Of a stretch of 64,000 nt of DNA, positions 52,659-63,780 are shown one piece after another (position 1 is the first letter of the stretch; each line of letters starts with the position of its first letter). The stretch is from Haliotis asinina. Its lineage: Eukaryota > Mollusca > Gastropoda > Lepetellida > Haliotidae. The notes under the pieces are model-generated. The model was given only the letters and a program-made list of their open reading frames with translations, was not told the DNA's origin and did no database searches. The translations under genes and the position numbers were made by a program. The DNA lies in the NCBI RefSeq assembly GCF_037392515.1, contig NC_090295.1, positions 13,783,001 to 13,847,000 of the forward strand. The letters are read 5' to 3'.

Positions 52659-52731
52659 GTCCCTGTAGCGCAGGGGATAGCGCGCTGGACTTCTAATCCA
52701 GAGGCCGTGGGTTCGAATCCCACCAGGGATG
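52659..52731 (+). tRNA. tRNA-Arg-TCT: tRNA-Arg(UCU), unit 163 (type T)
   Basis: Consensus 73-mer. Spacer LIKD with tattaac. Confidence 0.95.
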
Positions 52732-52983
52732 CAGCAACGTTTTTAGCACTTTATTTTGGAAACGGATTTTTTGACCAAATGCCTTCACTTTGTGTTTTAT
52801 TGACCATCCTCTTTATATCATCACTTAAACTGACAAATGATGGTCCCCTGCCATTTCCTCCTACGGCCTTTACCTACTTTGTGGTATAATATCACTATTA
52901 ACAAGTGTTTTGGTGTTCGCTATGAGTGACAGGAATATATGGCATGGTAGAACGTTTCATCAAAATGTCCTGGTCGTTGGTAG

Positions 52984-53056
52984 GTCCCTGTAGCGCAGGG
53001 GATAGCGCGCTGGACTTCTAATCCAGAGGCCGTGGGTTCGAATCCCACCAGGGATG
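52984..53056 (+). tRNA. tRNA-Arg-TCT: tRNA-Arg(UCU), unit 164 (type U)
   Basis: Consensus 73-mer. Spacer SGTE. Confidence 0.95.
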
Positions 53057-53308
53057 CAGCAACGTTTTTAGCACTTTATTTTGGAAACGGATTTTTTGAC
53101 CAAATGCCTTCACTTTGTGTTTCAATGACCATCCTCTTGATGTCATCACTGACACTGACAAATGAGGGTCCCCTGCCATTTCCTCCTACGGCATTTACCT
53201 ACTTTGTGGCATAATATCACTATCCACAAGTGTTTTGGTGTTCGCTATGAGTGACAGGAATATATGGCATGGTAGAACGTTTCATCAAAATGTCCTGGTC
53301 GTTGGTAG

Positions 53309-53381
53309 GTCCCTGTAGCGCAGGGGATAGCGCGCTGGACTTCTAATCCAGATCCCGTGGGTTCGAATCCCACCAGGGATG
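53309..53381 (+). tRNA. tRNA-Arg-TCT: tRNA-Arg(UCU), unit 165 (type V)
   Basis: Variable loop ATCCC; last copy of this form in the window. Spacer CIKD. Confidence 0.92.
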
Positions 53382-53633
53382 CAGCAACGTTTTTAGCACT
53401 TTATTTTGGAAACGGATTTTTTGACCAAATGCCTTCACTTTGTGTTTTAATGACCATCCTATTTATATCATCACTTAAACTGACAAATGATGGTCCCCTG
53501 CCATTTCCTCCTACGGCCTTTACCTACTTTGTGGTATAATATCACTATCCACAAGTGTTTTGGTGTTCGCTATGAGTGACAGGAATATATGGCATGGTAG
53601 AACGTTTCATCAAAATGTCCTGGTCGTTGGTAG

Positions 53634-53706
53634 GTCCCTGTAGCGCAGGGGATAGCGCGCTGGACTTCTAATCCAGAGGCCGTGGGTTCGAATCCCACCA
53701 GGGATG
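53634..53706 (+). tRNA. tRNA-Arg-TCT: tRNA-Arg(UCU), unit 166 (type W)
   Basis: Consensus 73-mer. Spacer SGTD. Confidence 0.95.
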
Positions 53707-53958
53707 CAGCAACCTTTTTAGCACTTTATTTTGGAAACGGATTTTTTGACCAAATGCCTTCACTTTGTGTTTCAATGACCATCCTCTTGATGTCATCACT
53801 GACACTGACAAATGATGGTCCCCTGCCATTTCCTCCTACGGCCTTTACCTACTTTGTGGTATAATATCACTATCCACAAGTGTTTTGGTGTTCGCTATGA
53901 GTGACAGGAATATATGGCATGGTAGAACTTTTCATGAAAATGTCCTGGTCGTTGGTAG

Positions 53959-54031
53959 GTCCCTGTAGCGGAGGGGATAGCGCGCTGGACTTCTAATCCA
54001 GAGGCCGTGGGTTCGAATCCCACCAGGGATG
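53959..54031 (+). tRNA. tRNA-Arg-TCT: tRNA-Arg(UCU), unit 167 (type X), D-stem variant
   Basis: C13G. Spacer SGTD. Confidence 0.82.
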
Positions 54032-54283
54032 CAGCAACCTTTTTAGCACTTTATTTTGGAAACGGATTTTTTGACCAAATGCCTTCACTTTGTGTTTCAA
54101 TGACCATCCTCTTGATGTCATCACTGACACTGACAAATGATGGTCCCCTGCCATTTCCTCCTACGGCCTTTACCTACTTTGTGGTATAATATCACTATCC
54201 ACAAGTGTTTTGGTGTTCGCTATGAGTGACAGGAACATATGGCATGGTAGAACTTTTCATCAAAATGTCCTGGTCGTTGGTAG

Positions 54284-54356
54284 GTCCCTGTAGCGCAGGG
54301 GATAGCGCGCTGGACTTCTAATCCAGAGGCCGTGGGTTCGAATCCCATCAGGGATG
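54284..54356 (+). tRNA. tRNA-Arg-TCT: tRNA-Arg(UCU), unit 168 (type Y)
   Basis: C65T; 324-bp unit. Spacer YIKE. Confidence 0.9.
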
Positions 54357-54607
54357 CAGCAACGTTTTTAGCACTTTATTTTGGAAGCGGATTTTTTGAC
54401 CAAATGCATTCACTTTACGTTTTAATGACCATCCTATTTATATCATCACTTAAACTGACAATTGAGGGTCCCCTGCCATTTCCTCCTACGGCTTTTACCT
54501 ACTTTGTGGCATAATATCACTATCCACAAGTGTTTTGGTGTTCGCTATGAGTGAAAGGAATATATGTCATGGTAGAACTTTTCATCAAATGTCCTGGTCG
54601 TTGGTAG

Positions 54608-54680
54608 GTCCCTGTAGCGCAGGGGATAGCGCGCTGGACTTCTAATCCAGAGGCCGTGGGTTCGAATCCCACCAGGGATG
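54608..54680 (+). tRNA. tRNA-Arg-TCT: tRNA-Arg(UCU), unit 169
   Basis: Consensus 73-mer. Spacer YIKE with ggatacgg, a new marker. Confidence 0.95.
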
Positions 54681-54932
54681 CAGCAACGTTTTTAGCACTT
54701 TATTTTGGATACGGATTTTTTGACCAAATGCCTTCACTTTACGTTTTAATGACCATCCTATTTATATCATCACTTAAACTGACAAATGAGGGTCCCCTGC
54801 CATTTCCTCCTACGGCCTTTACCTACTTTGTGGTATAATATCACTATCCACAAGTGTTTTGGTGTTCGCTATGAGTGACAGGAATATATGGCATGGTAGA
54901 ACGTTTCATCAAAATGTCCTGGTCGTTGGTAG

Positions 54933-55005
54933 GTCCCTGTAGCGCAGGGGATAGCGCGCTGGACTTCTAATCCAGAGGCCGTGGGTTCGAATCCCACCAG
55001 GGATG
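54933..55005 (+). tRNA. tRNA-Arg-TCT: tRNA-Arg(UCU), unit 170
   Basis: Consensus 73-mer. Spacer CITD. Confidence 0.95.
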
Positions 55006-55257
55006 CAGCAACGTTTTTAGCACTTTATTTTGGAAACGGATTTTTTGACCAAATGCCTTCACTTTGTGTTTTAATGACCATCCTCTTTATATCATCACTG
55101 ACACTGACAAATGATGGTCCCCTGCCATTTCCTCCTACGGCCTTTACCTACTTTGTGGTATAATATCACTATCCACAAGTGTTTTGGTGTTCGCTATGAG
55201 TGACAGGAATATATGGCATGGTAGAACGTTTCATCAAAATGTCCTGGTCGTTGGTAG

Positions 55258-55330
55258 GTCCCTGTAGCGCAGGGGATAGCGCGCTGGACTTCTAATCCAG
55301 AGGCCGTGGGTTCGAATCCCACCAGGGATG
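55258..55330 (+). tRNA. tRNA-Arg-TCT: tRNA-Arg(UCU), unit 171
   Basis: Consensus 73-mer. Spacer YIKE, starting caggaac. Confidence 0.95.
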
Positions 55331-55582
55331 CAGGAACGTTTTTAGCACTTTATTTTGGAAACGGATTTTTTGACCAAATGCCTTCACTTTACGTTTTAAT
55401 GACCATCCTATTTATATCATCACTTAAACTGACAAATGAGGGTCCCCTGCCATTTCCTCCTACGGCCTTTACCTACTTTGTGGTATAATATCACTATCCA
55501 CAAGTGTTTTGGTGTTCGCTATGAGTGACAGGAACATATGGCATGGTAGAACGTTTCATCAAAATGTCCTGGTCGTTGGTAG

Positions 55583-55655
55583 GTCCCTGTAGCGCAGGGG
55601 ATAGCGCGCTGGACTTCTAGTCCAGAGGCCGTGGGTTCGAATCCCACCAAGGATG
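55583..55655 (+). tRNA. tRNA-Arg-TCT: tRNA-Arg(UCU), unit 172, anticodon-loop and acceptor variant
   Basis: A38G lets G38 pair with C32 and could shrink the anticodon loop to five bases. G68A mismatches C5. Likely impaired. Spacer YIKE with ccttgac. Confidence 0.78.
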
Positions 55656-55907
55656 CAGCAACGTTTTTAGCACTTTATTTTGGAAACGGATTTTTTGACC
55701 AAATGCCTTGACTTTACGTTTTAATGACCATCCTATTTATATCATCACTTAAACTGACAAATGAGGGTCCCCTGCCATTTCCTCCTACGGCCTTTACCTA
55801 CTTTGTGGTATAATATCACTATCCACAAGTGTTTTGGTGTTCGCTATGAGTGACAGGAATATATGGCATGGTAGAACTTTTCATCAAAATGTCCTGGTCG
55901 TTGGTAG

Positions 55908-55980
55908 GTCCCTGTAGCGCAGGGGATAGCGCGCTGGACTTCTAATCCAGAGGCCGTGGGTTCGAATCCCACCAGGGATG
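55908..55980 (+). tRNA. tRNA-Arg-TCT: tRNA-Arg(UCU), unit 173
   Basis: Consensus 73-mer. Spacer SGTD. Confidence 0.95.
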
Positions 55981-56232
55981 CAGCAACCTTTTTAGCACTT
56001 TATTTTGGAAACGGATTTTTTGACCAAATGCCTTCACTTTGTGTTTCAATGACCATCCTCTTGATGTCATCACTGACACTGACAAATGATGGTCCCCTGC
56101 CATTTCCTCCTACGGCCTTTACCTACTTTGTGGTATAATATCACTATCCACAAGTGTTTTAGTGTTCGCTATGAGTGACAGGAATATATGGCATGGTAGA
56201 ACTTTTCATGAAAATGTCCTGGTCGTTGGTAG

Positions 56233-56305
56233 GTCCCTGTAGCGCAGGGGATAGCGCGCTGGACTTCTAATCCAGAGGCCGTGGGTTCGAATCCCACCAG
56301 GGATG
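56233..56305 (+). tRNA. tRNA-Arg-TCT: tRNA-Arg(UCU), unit 174
   Basis: Consensus 73-mer. Spacer CGTD, the only copy of that combination. Confidence 0.95.
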
Positions 56306-56557
56306 CAGCAACCTTTTTAGCACTTTATTTTGGAAACGGATTTTTTGACCAAATGCCTTCACTTTGTGTTTTAATGACCATCCTCTTGATGTCATCACTG
56401 ACACTGACAAATGATGGTCCCCTGCCATTTCCTCCTACGGCCTTTACCTACTTTGTGGTATAATATCACTATCCACAAGTGTTTTGGTGTTCGCTATGAG
56501 TGACAGGAACATATGGCATGGTAGAACTTTTCATCAAAATGTCCTGGTCGTTGGTAG

Positions 56558-56630
56558 GTCCCTGTAGCGCAGGGGATAGCGCGCTGGACTTCTAATCCAG
56601 AGGCCGTGGGTTCGAATCCCATCAGGGATG
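56558..56630 (+). tRNA. tRNA-Arg-TCT: tRNA-Arg(UCU), unit 175
   Basis: C65T. Spacer YIKE with gaagcgg and aattgaggg, like the Y units to the left. Confidence 0.9.
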
Positions 56631-56882
56631 CAGCAACGTTTTTAGCACTTTATTTTGGAAGCGGATTTTTTGACCAAATGCCTTCACTTTACGTTTTAAT
56701 GACCATCCTATTTATATCATCACTTAAACTGACAATTGAGGGTCCCCTGCCATTTCCTCCTACGGCCTTTACCTACTTTGTGGTATAATATCACTATCCA
56801 CAAGTGTTTTGGTGTTCGCTATGAGTGACAGGAATATATGGCATGGTAGAACGTTTCATCAAAATGTCCTGGTCGTTGGTAG

Positions 56883-56955
56883 GTCCCTGTAGCGCAGGGG
56901 ATAGCGCGCTGGACTTCTAGTCCAGAGGCCGTGGGTTCGAATCCCACCAAGGATG
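56883..56955 (+). tRNA. tRNA-Arg-TCT: tRNA-Arg(UCU), unit 176, anticodon-loop and acceptor variant
   Basis: A38G and G68A. The spacer begins as unit 172 and ends as a Y unit (aattgaggg, gtggcata), so it is recombinant. Spacer YIKE. Confidence 0.78.
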
Positions 56956-57207
56956 CAGCAACGTTTTTAGCACTTTATTTTGGAAACGGATTTTTTGACC
57001 AAATGCCTTGACTTTACGTTTTAATGACCATCCTATTTATATCATCACTTAAACTGACAATTGAGGGTCCCCTGCCATTTCCTCCTACGGCTTTTACCTA
57101 CTTTGTGGCATAATATCACTATCCACAAGTGTTTTGGTGTTCGCTATGAGTGAAAGGAATATATGTCATGGTAGAACTTTTCATCAAAATGTCCTGGTCG
57201 TTGGTAG

Positions 57208-57280
57208 GTCCCTGTAGCGCAGGGGATAGCGCGCTGGACTTCTAATCCAGAGGCCGTGGGTTCGAATCCCACCAGGGATG
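57208..57280 (+). tRNA. tRNA-Arg-TCT: tRNA-Arg(UCU), unit 177
   Basis: Consensus 73-mer. Spacer YIKE with ggatacgg. Confidence 0.95.
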
Positions 57281-57532
57281 CAGCAACGTTTTTAGCACTT
57301 TATTTTGGATACGGATTTTTTGACCAAATGCCTTCACTTTACGTTTTAATGACCATCCTATTTATATCATCACTTAAACTGACAAATGAGGGTCCCCTGC
57401 CATTTCCTCCTACGGCCTTTACCTACTTTGTGGTATAATATCACTATCCACAAGTGTTTTGGTGTTCGCTATGAGTGACAGGAATATATGGCATGGTAGA
57501 ACGTTTCATCAAAATGTCCTGGTCGTTGGTAG

Positions 57533-57605
57533 GTCCCTGTAGCGCAGGGGATAGCGCGCTGGACTTCTAATCCAGAGGCCGTGGGTTCGAATCCCATCAG
57601 GGATG
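57533..57605 (+). tRNA. tRNA-Arg-TCT: tRNA-Arg(UCU), unit 178
   Basis: C65T. Spacer CITD. Confidence 0.9.
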
Positions 57606-57857
57606 CAGCAACGTTTTTAGCACTTTATTTTGGAAACGGATTTTTTGACCAAATGCCTTCACTTTGTGTTTTAATGACCATCCTCTTTATATCATCACTG
57701 ACACTGACAAATGATGGTCCCCTGCCATTTCCTCCTACGGCCTTTACCTACTTTGTGGTATAATATCACTATCCACAAGTGTTTTGGTGTTCGCTATGAG
57801 TGACAGGAATATATGGCATGGTAGAACGTTTCATCAAAATGTCCTGGTCGTTGGTAG

Positions 57858-57930
57858 GTCCCTGTAGCGCAGGGGAGAGCGCGCTGGACTTCTAATCCAG
57901 AGGCCGTGGGTTCGAATCCCACCAGGGATG
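57858..57930 (+). tRNA. tRNA-Arg-TCT: tRNA-Arg(UCU), unit 179
   Basis: T20G in the D-loop (AGGGGAGA). First T-run interrupted (TATTT). Spacer YIKE, starting caggaac. Confidence 0.9.
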
Positions 57931-58182
57931 CAGGAACGTATTTAGCACTTTGTTTTGGAAACGGATTTTTTGACCAAATGCCTTCACTTTACGTTTTAAT
58001 GACCATCCTATTTATATCATCACTTAAACTGACAAATGAGGGTCCCCTGCCATTTCCTCCTACGGCCTTTACCTACTTTGTGGTATAATATCACTATCCA
58101 CAAGTGTTTTGGTGTTCGCTATGAGTGACAGGAATATATGGCATGGTAGAACGTTTCATCAAAATGTCCTGGTCGTTGGTAG

Positions 58183-58255
58183 GTCCCTGTAGCGCAGGGG
58201 ATAGCGCGCTGGACTTCTAATCCAGAGGCCGTGGGTTCGAATCCCACCAGGGATG
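58183..58255 (+). tRNA. tRNA-Arg-TCT: tRNA-Arg(UCU), unit 180
   Basis: Consensus 73-mer. Spacer CITD. Confidence 0.95.
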
Positions 58256-58507
58256 CAGCAACGTTTTTAGCACTTTATTTTGGAAACGGATTTTTTGACC
58301 AAATGCCTTCACTTTGTGTTTTAATGACCATCCTCTTTATATCATCACTGACACTGACAAATGATGGTCCCCTGCCATTTCCTCCTACGGCCTTTACCTA
58401 CTTTGTGGTATAATATCACTATCCACAAGTGTTTTGGTGTTCGCTATGAGTGACAGGAATATATGGCATGGTAGAACGTTTCATCAAAATGTCCTGGTCG
58501 TTGGTAG

Positions 58508-58580
58508 GTCCCTGTAGCGCAGGGGATAGCGCGCTGGACTTCTAATCCAGAGGCCGTGGGTTCGAATCCCACCAGGGATG
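58508..58580 (+). tRNA. tRNA-Arg-TCT: tRNA-Arg(UCU), unit 181
   Basis: Consensus 73-mer. Spacer YIKE, starting caggaac. Confidence 0.95.
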
Positions 58581-58832
58581 CAGGAACGTTTTTAGCACTT
58601 TATTTTGGAAACGGATTTTTTGACCAAATGCCTTCACTTTACGTTTTAATGACCATCCTATTTATATCATCACTTAAACTGACAAATGAGGGTCCCCTGC
58701 CATTTCCTCCTACGGCCTTTACCTACTTTGTGGTATAATATCACTATCCACAAGTGTTTTGGTGTTCGCTATGAGTGACAGGAATATATGGCATGGTAGA
58801 ACGTTTCATCAAAATGTCCTGGTCGTTGGTAG

Positions 58833-58905
58833 GTCCCTGTAGCGCAGGGGATAGCGCGCTGGACTTCTAATCCAGAGGCCGTGGGTTCGAATCCCACCAG
58901 GGATG
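58833..58905 (+). tRNA. tRNA-Arg-TCT: tRNA-Arg(UCU), unit 182
   Basis: Consensus 73-mer. Spacer SGTE with ctgagaaatg. Confidence 0.95.
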
Positions 58906-59157
58906 CAGCAACGTTTTTAGCACTTTATTTTGGAAACGGATTTTTTGACCAAATGCCTTCACTTTGTGTTTCAATGACCATCCTCTTGATGTCATCACTG
59001 ACACTGAGAAATGAGGGTCCCCTGCCATTTCCTCCTACGGCCTTTACCTACTTTGTGGTATAATATCACTATCCACAAGTGTTTTGGTGTTCGCTATGAG
59101 TGACAGGAATATATGGCATGGTAGAACGTTTCATCAAAATGTCCTGGTCGTTGGTAG

Positions 59158-59230
59158 GTCCCTGTAGCGCAGGGGATAGCGCGCTGGACTTCTAATCCAG
59201 AGGCCGTGGGTTCGAATCCCACCAGGGATG
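59158..59230 (+). tRNA. tRNA-Arg-TCT: tRNA-Arg(UCU), unit 183
   Basis: Consensus 73-mer. Spacer SGTD. Confidence 0.95.
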
Positions 59231-59482
59231 CAGCAACCTTTTTAGCACTTTATTTTGGAAACGGATTTTTTGACCAAATGCCTTCACTTTGTGTTTCAAT
59301 GACCATCCTCTTGATGTCATCACTGACACTGACAAATGATGGTCCCCTGCCATTTCCTCCTACGGCCTTTACCTACTTTGTGGTATAATATCACTATCCA
59401 CAAGTGTTTTGGTGTTCGCTATGAGTGACAGGAATATATGGCATGGTAGAACTTTTCATCAAAATGTCCTGGTCGTTGGTAG

Positions 59483-59555
59483 GTCCCTGTAGCGCAGGGG
59501 ATAGCGCGCTGGACTTCTAATCCAGAGGCCGTGGGTTCGAATCCCATCAGGGATG
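59483..59555 (+). tRNA. tRNA-Arg-TCT: tRNA-Arg(UCU), unit 184
   Basis: C65T. Spacer YIKE with ggatacgg. Confidence 0.9.
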
Positions 59556-59807
59556 CAGCAACGTTTTTAGCACTTTATTTTGGATACGGATTTTTTGACC
59601 AAATGCCTTCACTTTACGTTTTAATGACCATCCTATTTATATCATCACTTAAACTGACAAATGAGGGTCCCCTGCCATTTCCTCCTACGGCCTTTACCTA
59701 CTTTGTGGTATAATATCACTATCCACAAGTGTTTTGGTGTTCGCTATGAGTGACAGGAATATATGGCATGGTAGAACGTTTCATCAAAATGTCCTGGTCG
59801 TTGGTAG

Positions 59808-59880
59808 GTCCCTGTAGCGCAGGGGATAGCGCGCTGGACTTCTAATCCAGAGGCCGTGGGTTCGAATCCCACCAGGGATG
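59808..59880 (+). tRNA. tRNA-Arg-TCT: tRNA-Arg(UCU), unit 185
   Basis: Consensus 73-mer. Spacer CITD. Confidence 0.95.
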
Positions 59881-60132
59881 CAGCAACGTTTTTAGCACTT
59901 TATTTTGGAAACGGATTTTTTGACCAAATGCCTTCACTTTGTGTTTTAATGACCATCCTCTTTATATCATCACTGACACTGACAAATGATGGTCCCCTGC
60001 CATTTCCTCCTACGGCCTTTACCTACTTTGTGGTATAATATCACTATCCACAAGTGTTTTGGTGTTCGCTATGAGTGACAGGAATATATGGCATGGTAGA
60101 ACGTTTCATCAAAATGTCCTGGTCGTTGGTAG

Positions 60133-60205
60133 GTCCCTGTAGCGCAGGGGATAGCGCGCTGGACTTCTAATCCAGAGGCCGTGGGTTCGAATCCCACCAG
60201 GGATG
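60133..60205 (+). tRNA. tRNA-Arg-TCT: tRNA-Arg(UCU), unit 186
   Basis: Consensus 73-mer. Spacer YIKE, starting caggaac. Confidence 0.95.
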
Positions 60206-60457
60206 CAGGAACGTTTTTAGCACTTTATTTTGGAAACGGATTTTTTGACCAAATGCCTTCACTTTACGTTTTAATGACCATCCTATTTATATCATCACTT
60301 AAACTGACAAATGAGGGTCCCCTGCCATTTCCTCCTACGGCCTTTACCTACTTTGTGGTATAATATCACTATCCACAAGTGTTTTGGTGTTCGCTATGAG
60401 TGACAGGAACATATGGCATGGTAGAACGTTTCATCAAAATGTCCTGGTCGTTGGTAG

Positions 60458-60530
60458 GTCCCTGTAGCGCAGGGGATAGCGCGCTGGACTTCTAGTCCAG
60501 AGGCCGTGGGTTCGAATCCCACCAAGGATG
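60458..60530 (+). tRNA. tRNA-Arg-TCT: tRNA-Arg(UCU), unit 187, anticodon-loop and acceptor variant
   Basis: A38G and G68A. Spacer YIKE with ccttgac and ccttcggcc. Confidence 0.78.
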
Positions 60531-60782
60531 CAGCAACGTTTTTAGCACTTTATTTTGGAAACGGATTTTTTGACCAAATGCCTTGACTTTACGTTTTAAT
60601 GACCATCCTATTTATATCATCACTTAAACTGACAAATGAGGGTCCCCTGCCATTTCCTCCTTCGGCCTTTACCTACTTTGTGGTATAATATCACTATCCA
60701 CAAGTGTTTTGGTGTTCGCTATGAGTGACAGGAATATATGGCATGGTAGAACGTTTCATCAAAATGTCCTGGTCGTTGGTAG

Positions 60783-60855
60783 GTCCCTGTAGCGCAGGGG
60801 ATAGCGCGCTGGACTTCTAATCCAGAGGCCGTGGGTTCGAATCCCACCAGGGATG
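60783..60855 (+). tRNA. tRNA-Arg-TCT: tRNA-Arg(UCU), unit 188
   Basis: Consensus 73-mer. Spacer SMTD. Confidence 0.95.
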
Positions 60856-61107
60856 CAGCAACCTTTTTAGCACTTTATTTTGGAAACGGATTTTTTGACC
60901 AAATGCCTTCACTTTGTGTTTCAATGACCATCCTCTTTATGTCATCACTGACACTGACAAATGATGGTCCCCTGCCATTTCCTCCTACGGCCTTTACCTA
61001 CTTTGTGGTATAATATCACTATCCACAAGTGTTTTGGTGTTCGCTATGAGTGACAGGAATATATGGCATGGTAGAACTTTTCATCAAAATGTCCTGGTCG
61101 TTGGTAG

Positions 61108-61180
61108 GTCCCTGTAGCGCAGGGGATAGCGCGCTGGACTTCTAATCCAGAGGCCGTGGGTTCGAATCCCACCAGGGATG
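61108..61180 (+). tRNA. tRNA-Arg-TCT: tRNA-Arg(UCU), unit 189
   Basis: Consensus 73-mer. Spacer SGTD. Confidence 0.95.
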
Positions 61181-61432
61181 CAGCAACCTTTTTAGCACTT
61201 TATTTTGGAAACGGATTTTTTGACCAAATGCCTTCACTTTGTGTTTCAATGACCATCCTCTTGATGTCATCACTGACACTGACAAATGATGGTCCCCTGC
61301 CATTTCCTCCTACGGCCTTTACCTACTTTGTGGTATAATATCACTATCCACAAGTGTTTTGGTGTTCGCTATGAGTGACAGGAATATATGGCATGGTAGA
61401 ACTTTTCATCAAAATGTCCTGGTCGTTGGTAG

Positions 61433-61505
61433 GTCCCTGTAGCGCAGGGGATAGCGCGCTGGACTTCTAATCCAGAGGCCGTGGGTTCGAATCCCACCAG
61501 GGATG
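61433..61505 (+). tRNA. tRNA-Arg-TCT: tRNA-Arg(UCU), unit 190
   Basis: Consensus 73-mer. Spacer YIKD with ggatacgg. Confidence 0.95.
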
Positions 61506-61757
61506 CAGCAACGTTTTTAGCACTTTATTTTGGATACGGATTTTTTGACCAAATGCCTTCACTTTACGTTTTAATGACCATCCTATTTATATCATCACTT
61601 AAACTGACAAATGATGGTCCCCTGCCATTTCCTCCTACGGCCTTTACCTACTTTGTGGTATAATATCACTATCCACAAGTGTTTTGGTGTTCGCTATGAG
61701 TGACAGGAATATATGGCATGGTAGAACGTTTCATCAAAATGTCCTGGTCGTTGGTAG

Positions 61758-61830
61758 GTCCCTGTAGCGCAGGGGATAGCGCGCTGGACTTCTAATCCAG
61801 AGGCCGTGGGTTCGAATCCCATCAGGGATG
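61758..61830 (+). tRNA. tRNA-Arg-TCT: tRNA-Arg(UCU), unit 191
   Basis: C65T. Spacer CITD, starting caggaac. Confidence 0.9.
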
Positions 61831-62082
61831 CAGGAACGTTTTTAGCACTTTATTTTGGAAACGGATTTTTTGACCAAATGCCTTCACTTTGTGTTTTAAT
61901 GACCATCCTCTTTATATCATCACTGACACTGACAAATGATGGTCCCCTGCCATTTCCTCCTACGGCCTTTACCTACTTTGTGGTATAATATCACTATCCA
62001 CAAGTGTTTTGGTGTTCGCTATGAGTGACAGGAATATATGGCATGGTAGAACGTTTCATCAAAATGTCCTGGTCGTTGGTAG

Positions 62083-62155
62083 GTCCCTGTAGCGCAGGGG
62101 AGAGCGCGCTGGACTTCTAATCCAGAGGCCGTGGGTTCGAATCCCACCAGGGATG
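62083..62155 (+). tRNA. tRNA-Arg-TCT: tRNA-Arg(UCU), unit 192
   Basis: T20G, as unit 179 but with an intact T5. Spacer YIKE, starting caggaac. Confidence 0.91.
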
Positions 62156-62407
62156 CAGGAACGTTTTTAGCACTTTATTTTGGAAACGGATTTTTTGACC
62201 AAATGCCTTCACTTTACGTTTTAATGACCATCCTATTTATATCATCACTTAAACTGACAAATGAGGGTCCCCTGCCATTTCCTCCTACGGCCTTTACCTA
62301 CTTTGTGGTATAATATCACTATCCACAAGTGTTTTGGTGTTCGCTATGAGTGACAGGAATATATGGCATGGTAGAACGTTTCATCAAAATGTCCTGGTCG
62401 TTGGTAG

Positions 62408-62480
62408 GTCCCTGTAGCGCAGGGGATAGCGCGCTGGACTTCTAATCCAGAGGCCGTGGGTTCGAATCCCACCAGGGATG
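62408..62480 (+). tRNA. tRNA-Arg-TCT: tRNA-Arg(UCU), unit 193
   Basis: Consensus 73-mer. Spacer SGTE with ctgagaaatg. Confidence 0.95.
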
Positions 62481-62732
62481 CAGCAACCTTTTTAGCACTT
62501 TATTTTGGAAACGGATTTTTTGACCAAATGCCTTCACTTTGTGTTTCAATGACCATCCTCTTGATGTCATCACTGACACTGAGAAATGAGGGTCCCCTGC
62601 CATTTCCTCCTACGGCCTTTACCTACTTTGTGGTATAATATCACTATCCACAAGTGTTTTGGTGTTCGCTATGAGTGACAGGAATATATGGCATGGTAGA
62701 ACTTTTCATCAAAATGTCCTGGTCGTTGGTAG

Positions 62733-62805
62733 GTCCCTGTAGCGCAGGGGATAGCGCGCTGGACTTCTAATCCAGAGGCCGTGGGTTCGAATCCCACCAG
62801 GGATG
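62733..62805 (+). tRNA. tRNA-Arg-TCT: tRNA-Arg(UCU), unit 194
   Basis: Consensus 73-mer. Spacer CMTD with ctgagaaatg. Confidence 0.95.
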
Positions 62806-63057
62806 CAGCAACGTTTTTAGCACTTTATTTTGGAAACGGATTTTTTGACCAAATGCCTTCACTTTGTGTTTTAATGACCATCCTCTTTATGTCATCACTG
62901 ACACTGAGAAATGATGGTCCCCTGCCATTTCCTCCTACGGCCTTTACCTACTTTGTGGTATAATATCACTATCCACAAGTGTTTTGGTGTTCGCTATGAG
63001 TGACAGGAATATATGGCATGGTAGAACGTTTCATCAAAATGTCCTGGTCGTTGGTAG

Positions 63058-63130
63058 GTCCCTGTAGCGCAGGGGATAGCGCGCTGGACTTCTAATCCAG
63101 AGGCCGTGGGTTCGAATCCCACCAGGGATG
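63058..63130 (+). tRNA. tRNA-Arg-TCT: tRNA-Arg(UCU), unit 195
   Basis: Consensus 73-mer. Spacer SGTD, starting caacaac. Confidence 0.95.
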
Positions 63131-63382
63131 CAACAACGTTTTTAGCACTTTATTTTGGAAACGGATTTTTTGACCAAATGCCTTCACTTTGTGTTTCAAT
63201 GACCATCCTCTTGATGTCATCACTGACACTGACAAATGATGGTCCCCTGCCATTTCCTCCTACGGCCTTTACCTACTTTGTGGTATAATATCACTATCCA
63301 CAAGTGTTTTGGTGTTCGCTATGAGTGACAGGAATATATGGCATGGTAGAACGTTTCATCAAAATGTCCTGGTCGTTGGTAG

Positions 63383-63455
63383 GTCCCTGTAGCGCAGGGG
63401 ATAGCGCGCTGGACTTCTAATCCAGAGGCCGTGGGTTCGAATCCCACCAGGGATG
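63383..63455 (+). tRNA. tRNA-Arg-TCT: tRNA-Arg(UCU), unit 196
   Basis: Consensus 73-mer. Spacer CMTD with ttttgatg. Confidence 0.95.
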
Positions 63456-63707
63456 CAGCAACGTTTTTAGCACTTTATTTTGGAAACGGATTTTTTGACC
63501 AAATGCCTTCACTTTGTGTTTTGATGACCATCCTCTTTATGTCATCACTGACACTGACAAATGATGGTCCCCTGCCATTTCCTCCTACGGCCTTTACCTA
63601 CTTTGTGGTATAATATCACTATCCACAAGTGTTTTGGTGTTCGCTATGAGTGACAGGAATATATGGCATGGTAGAACGTTTCATCAAAATGTCCTGGTCG
63701 TTGGTAG

Positions 63708-63780
63708 GTCCCTGTAGCGCAGGGGATAGCGCGCTGGACTTCTAATCCAGAGGCCGTGGGTTCGAATCCCACCAGGGATG
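63708..63780 (+). tRNA. tRNA-Arg-TCT: tRNA-Arg(UCU), unit 197
   Basis: Consensus 73-mer; last tRNA in the window. Spacer YIKE with ccttgac, cut by the window end. Confidence 0.95.

Larger units (their letters stand above)
51360..54607 (+). repeat. Ten-unit repeat, copy 4 (units 159-168)
   Basis: Full PQRSTUVWXY order. Last clear copy; the order changes after 54608. Confidence 0.88.
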
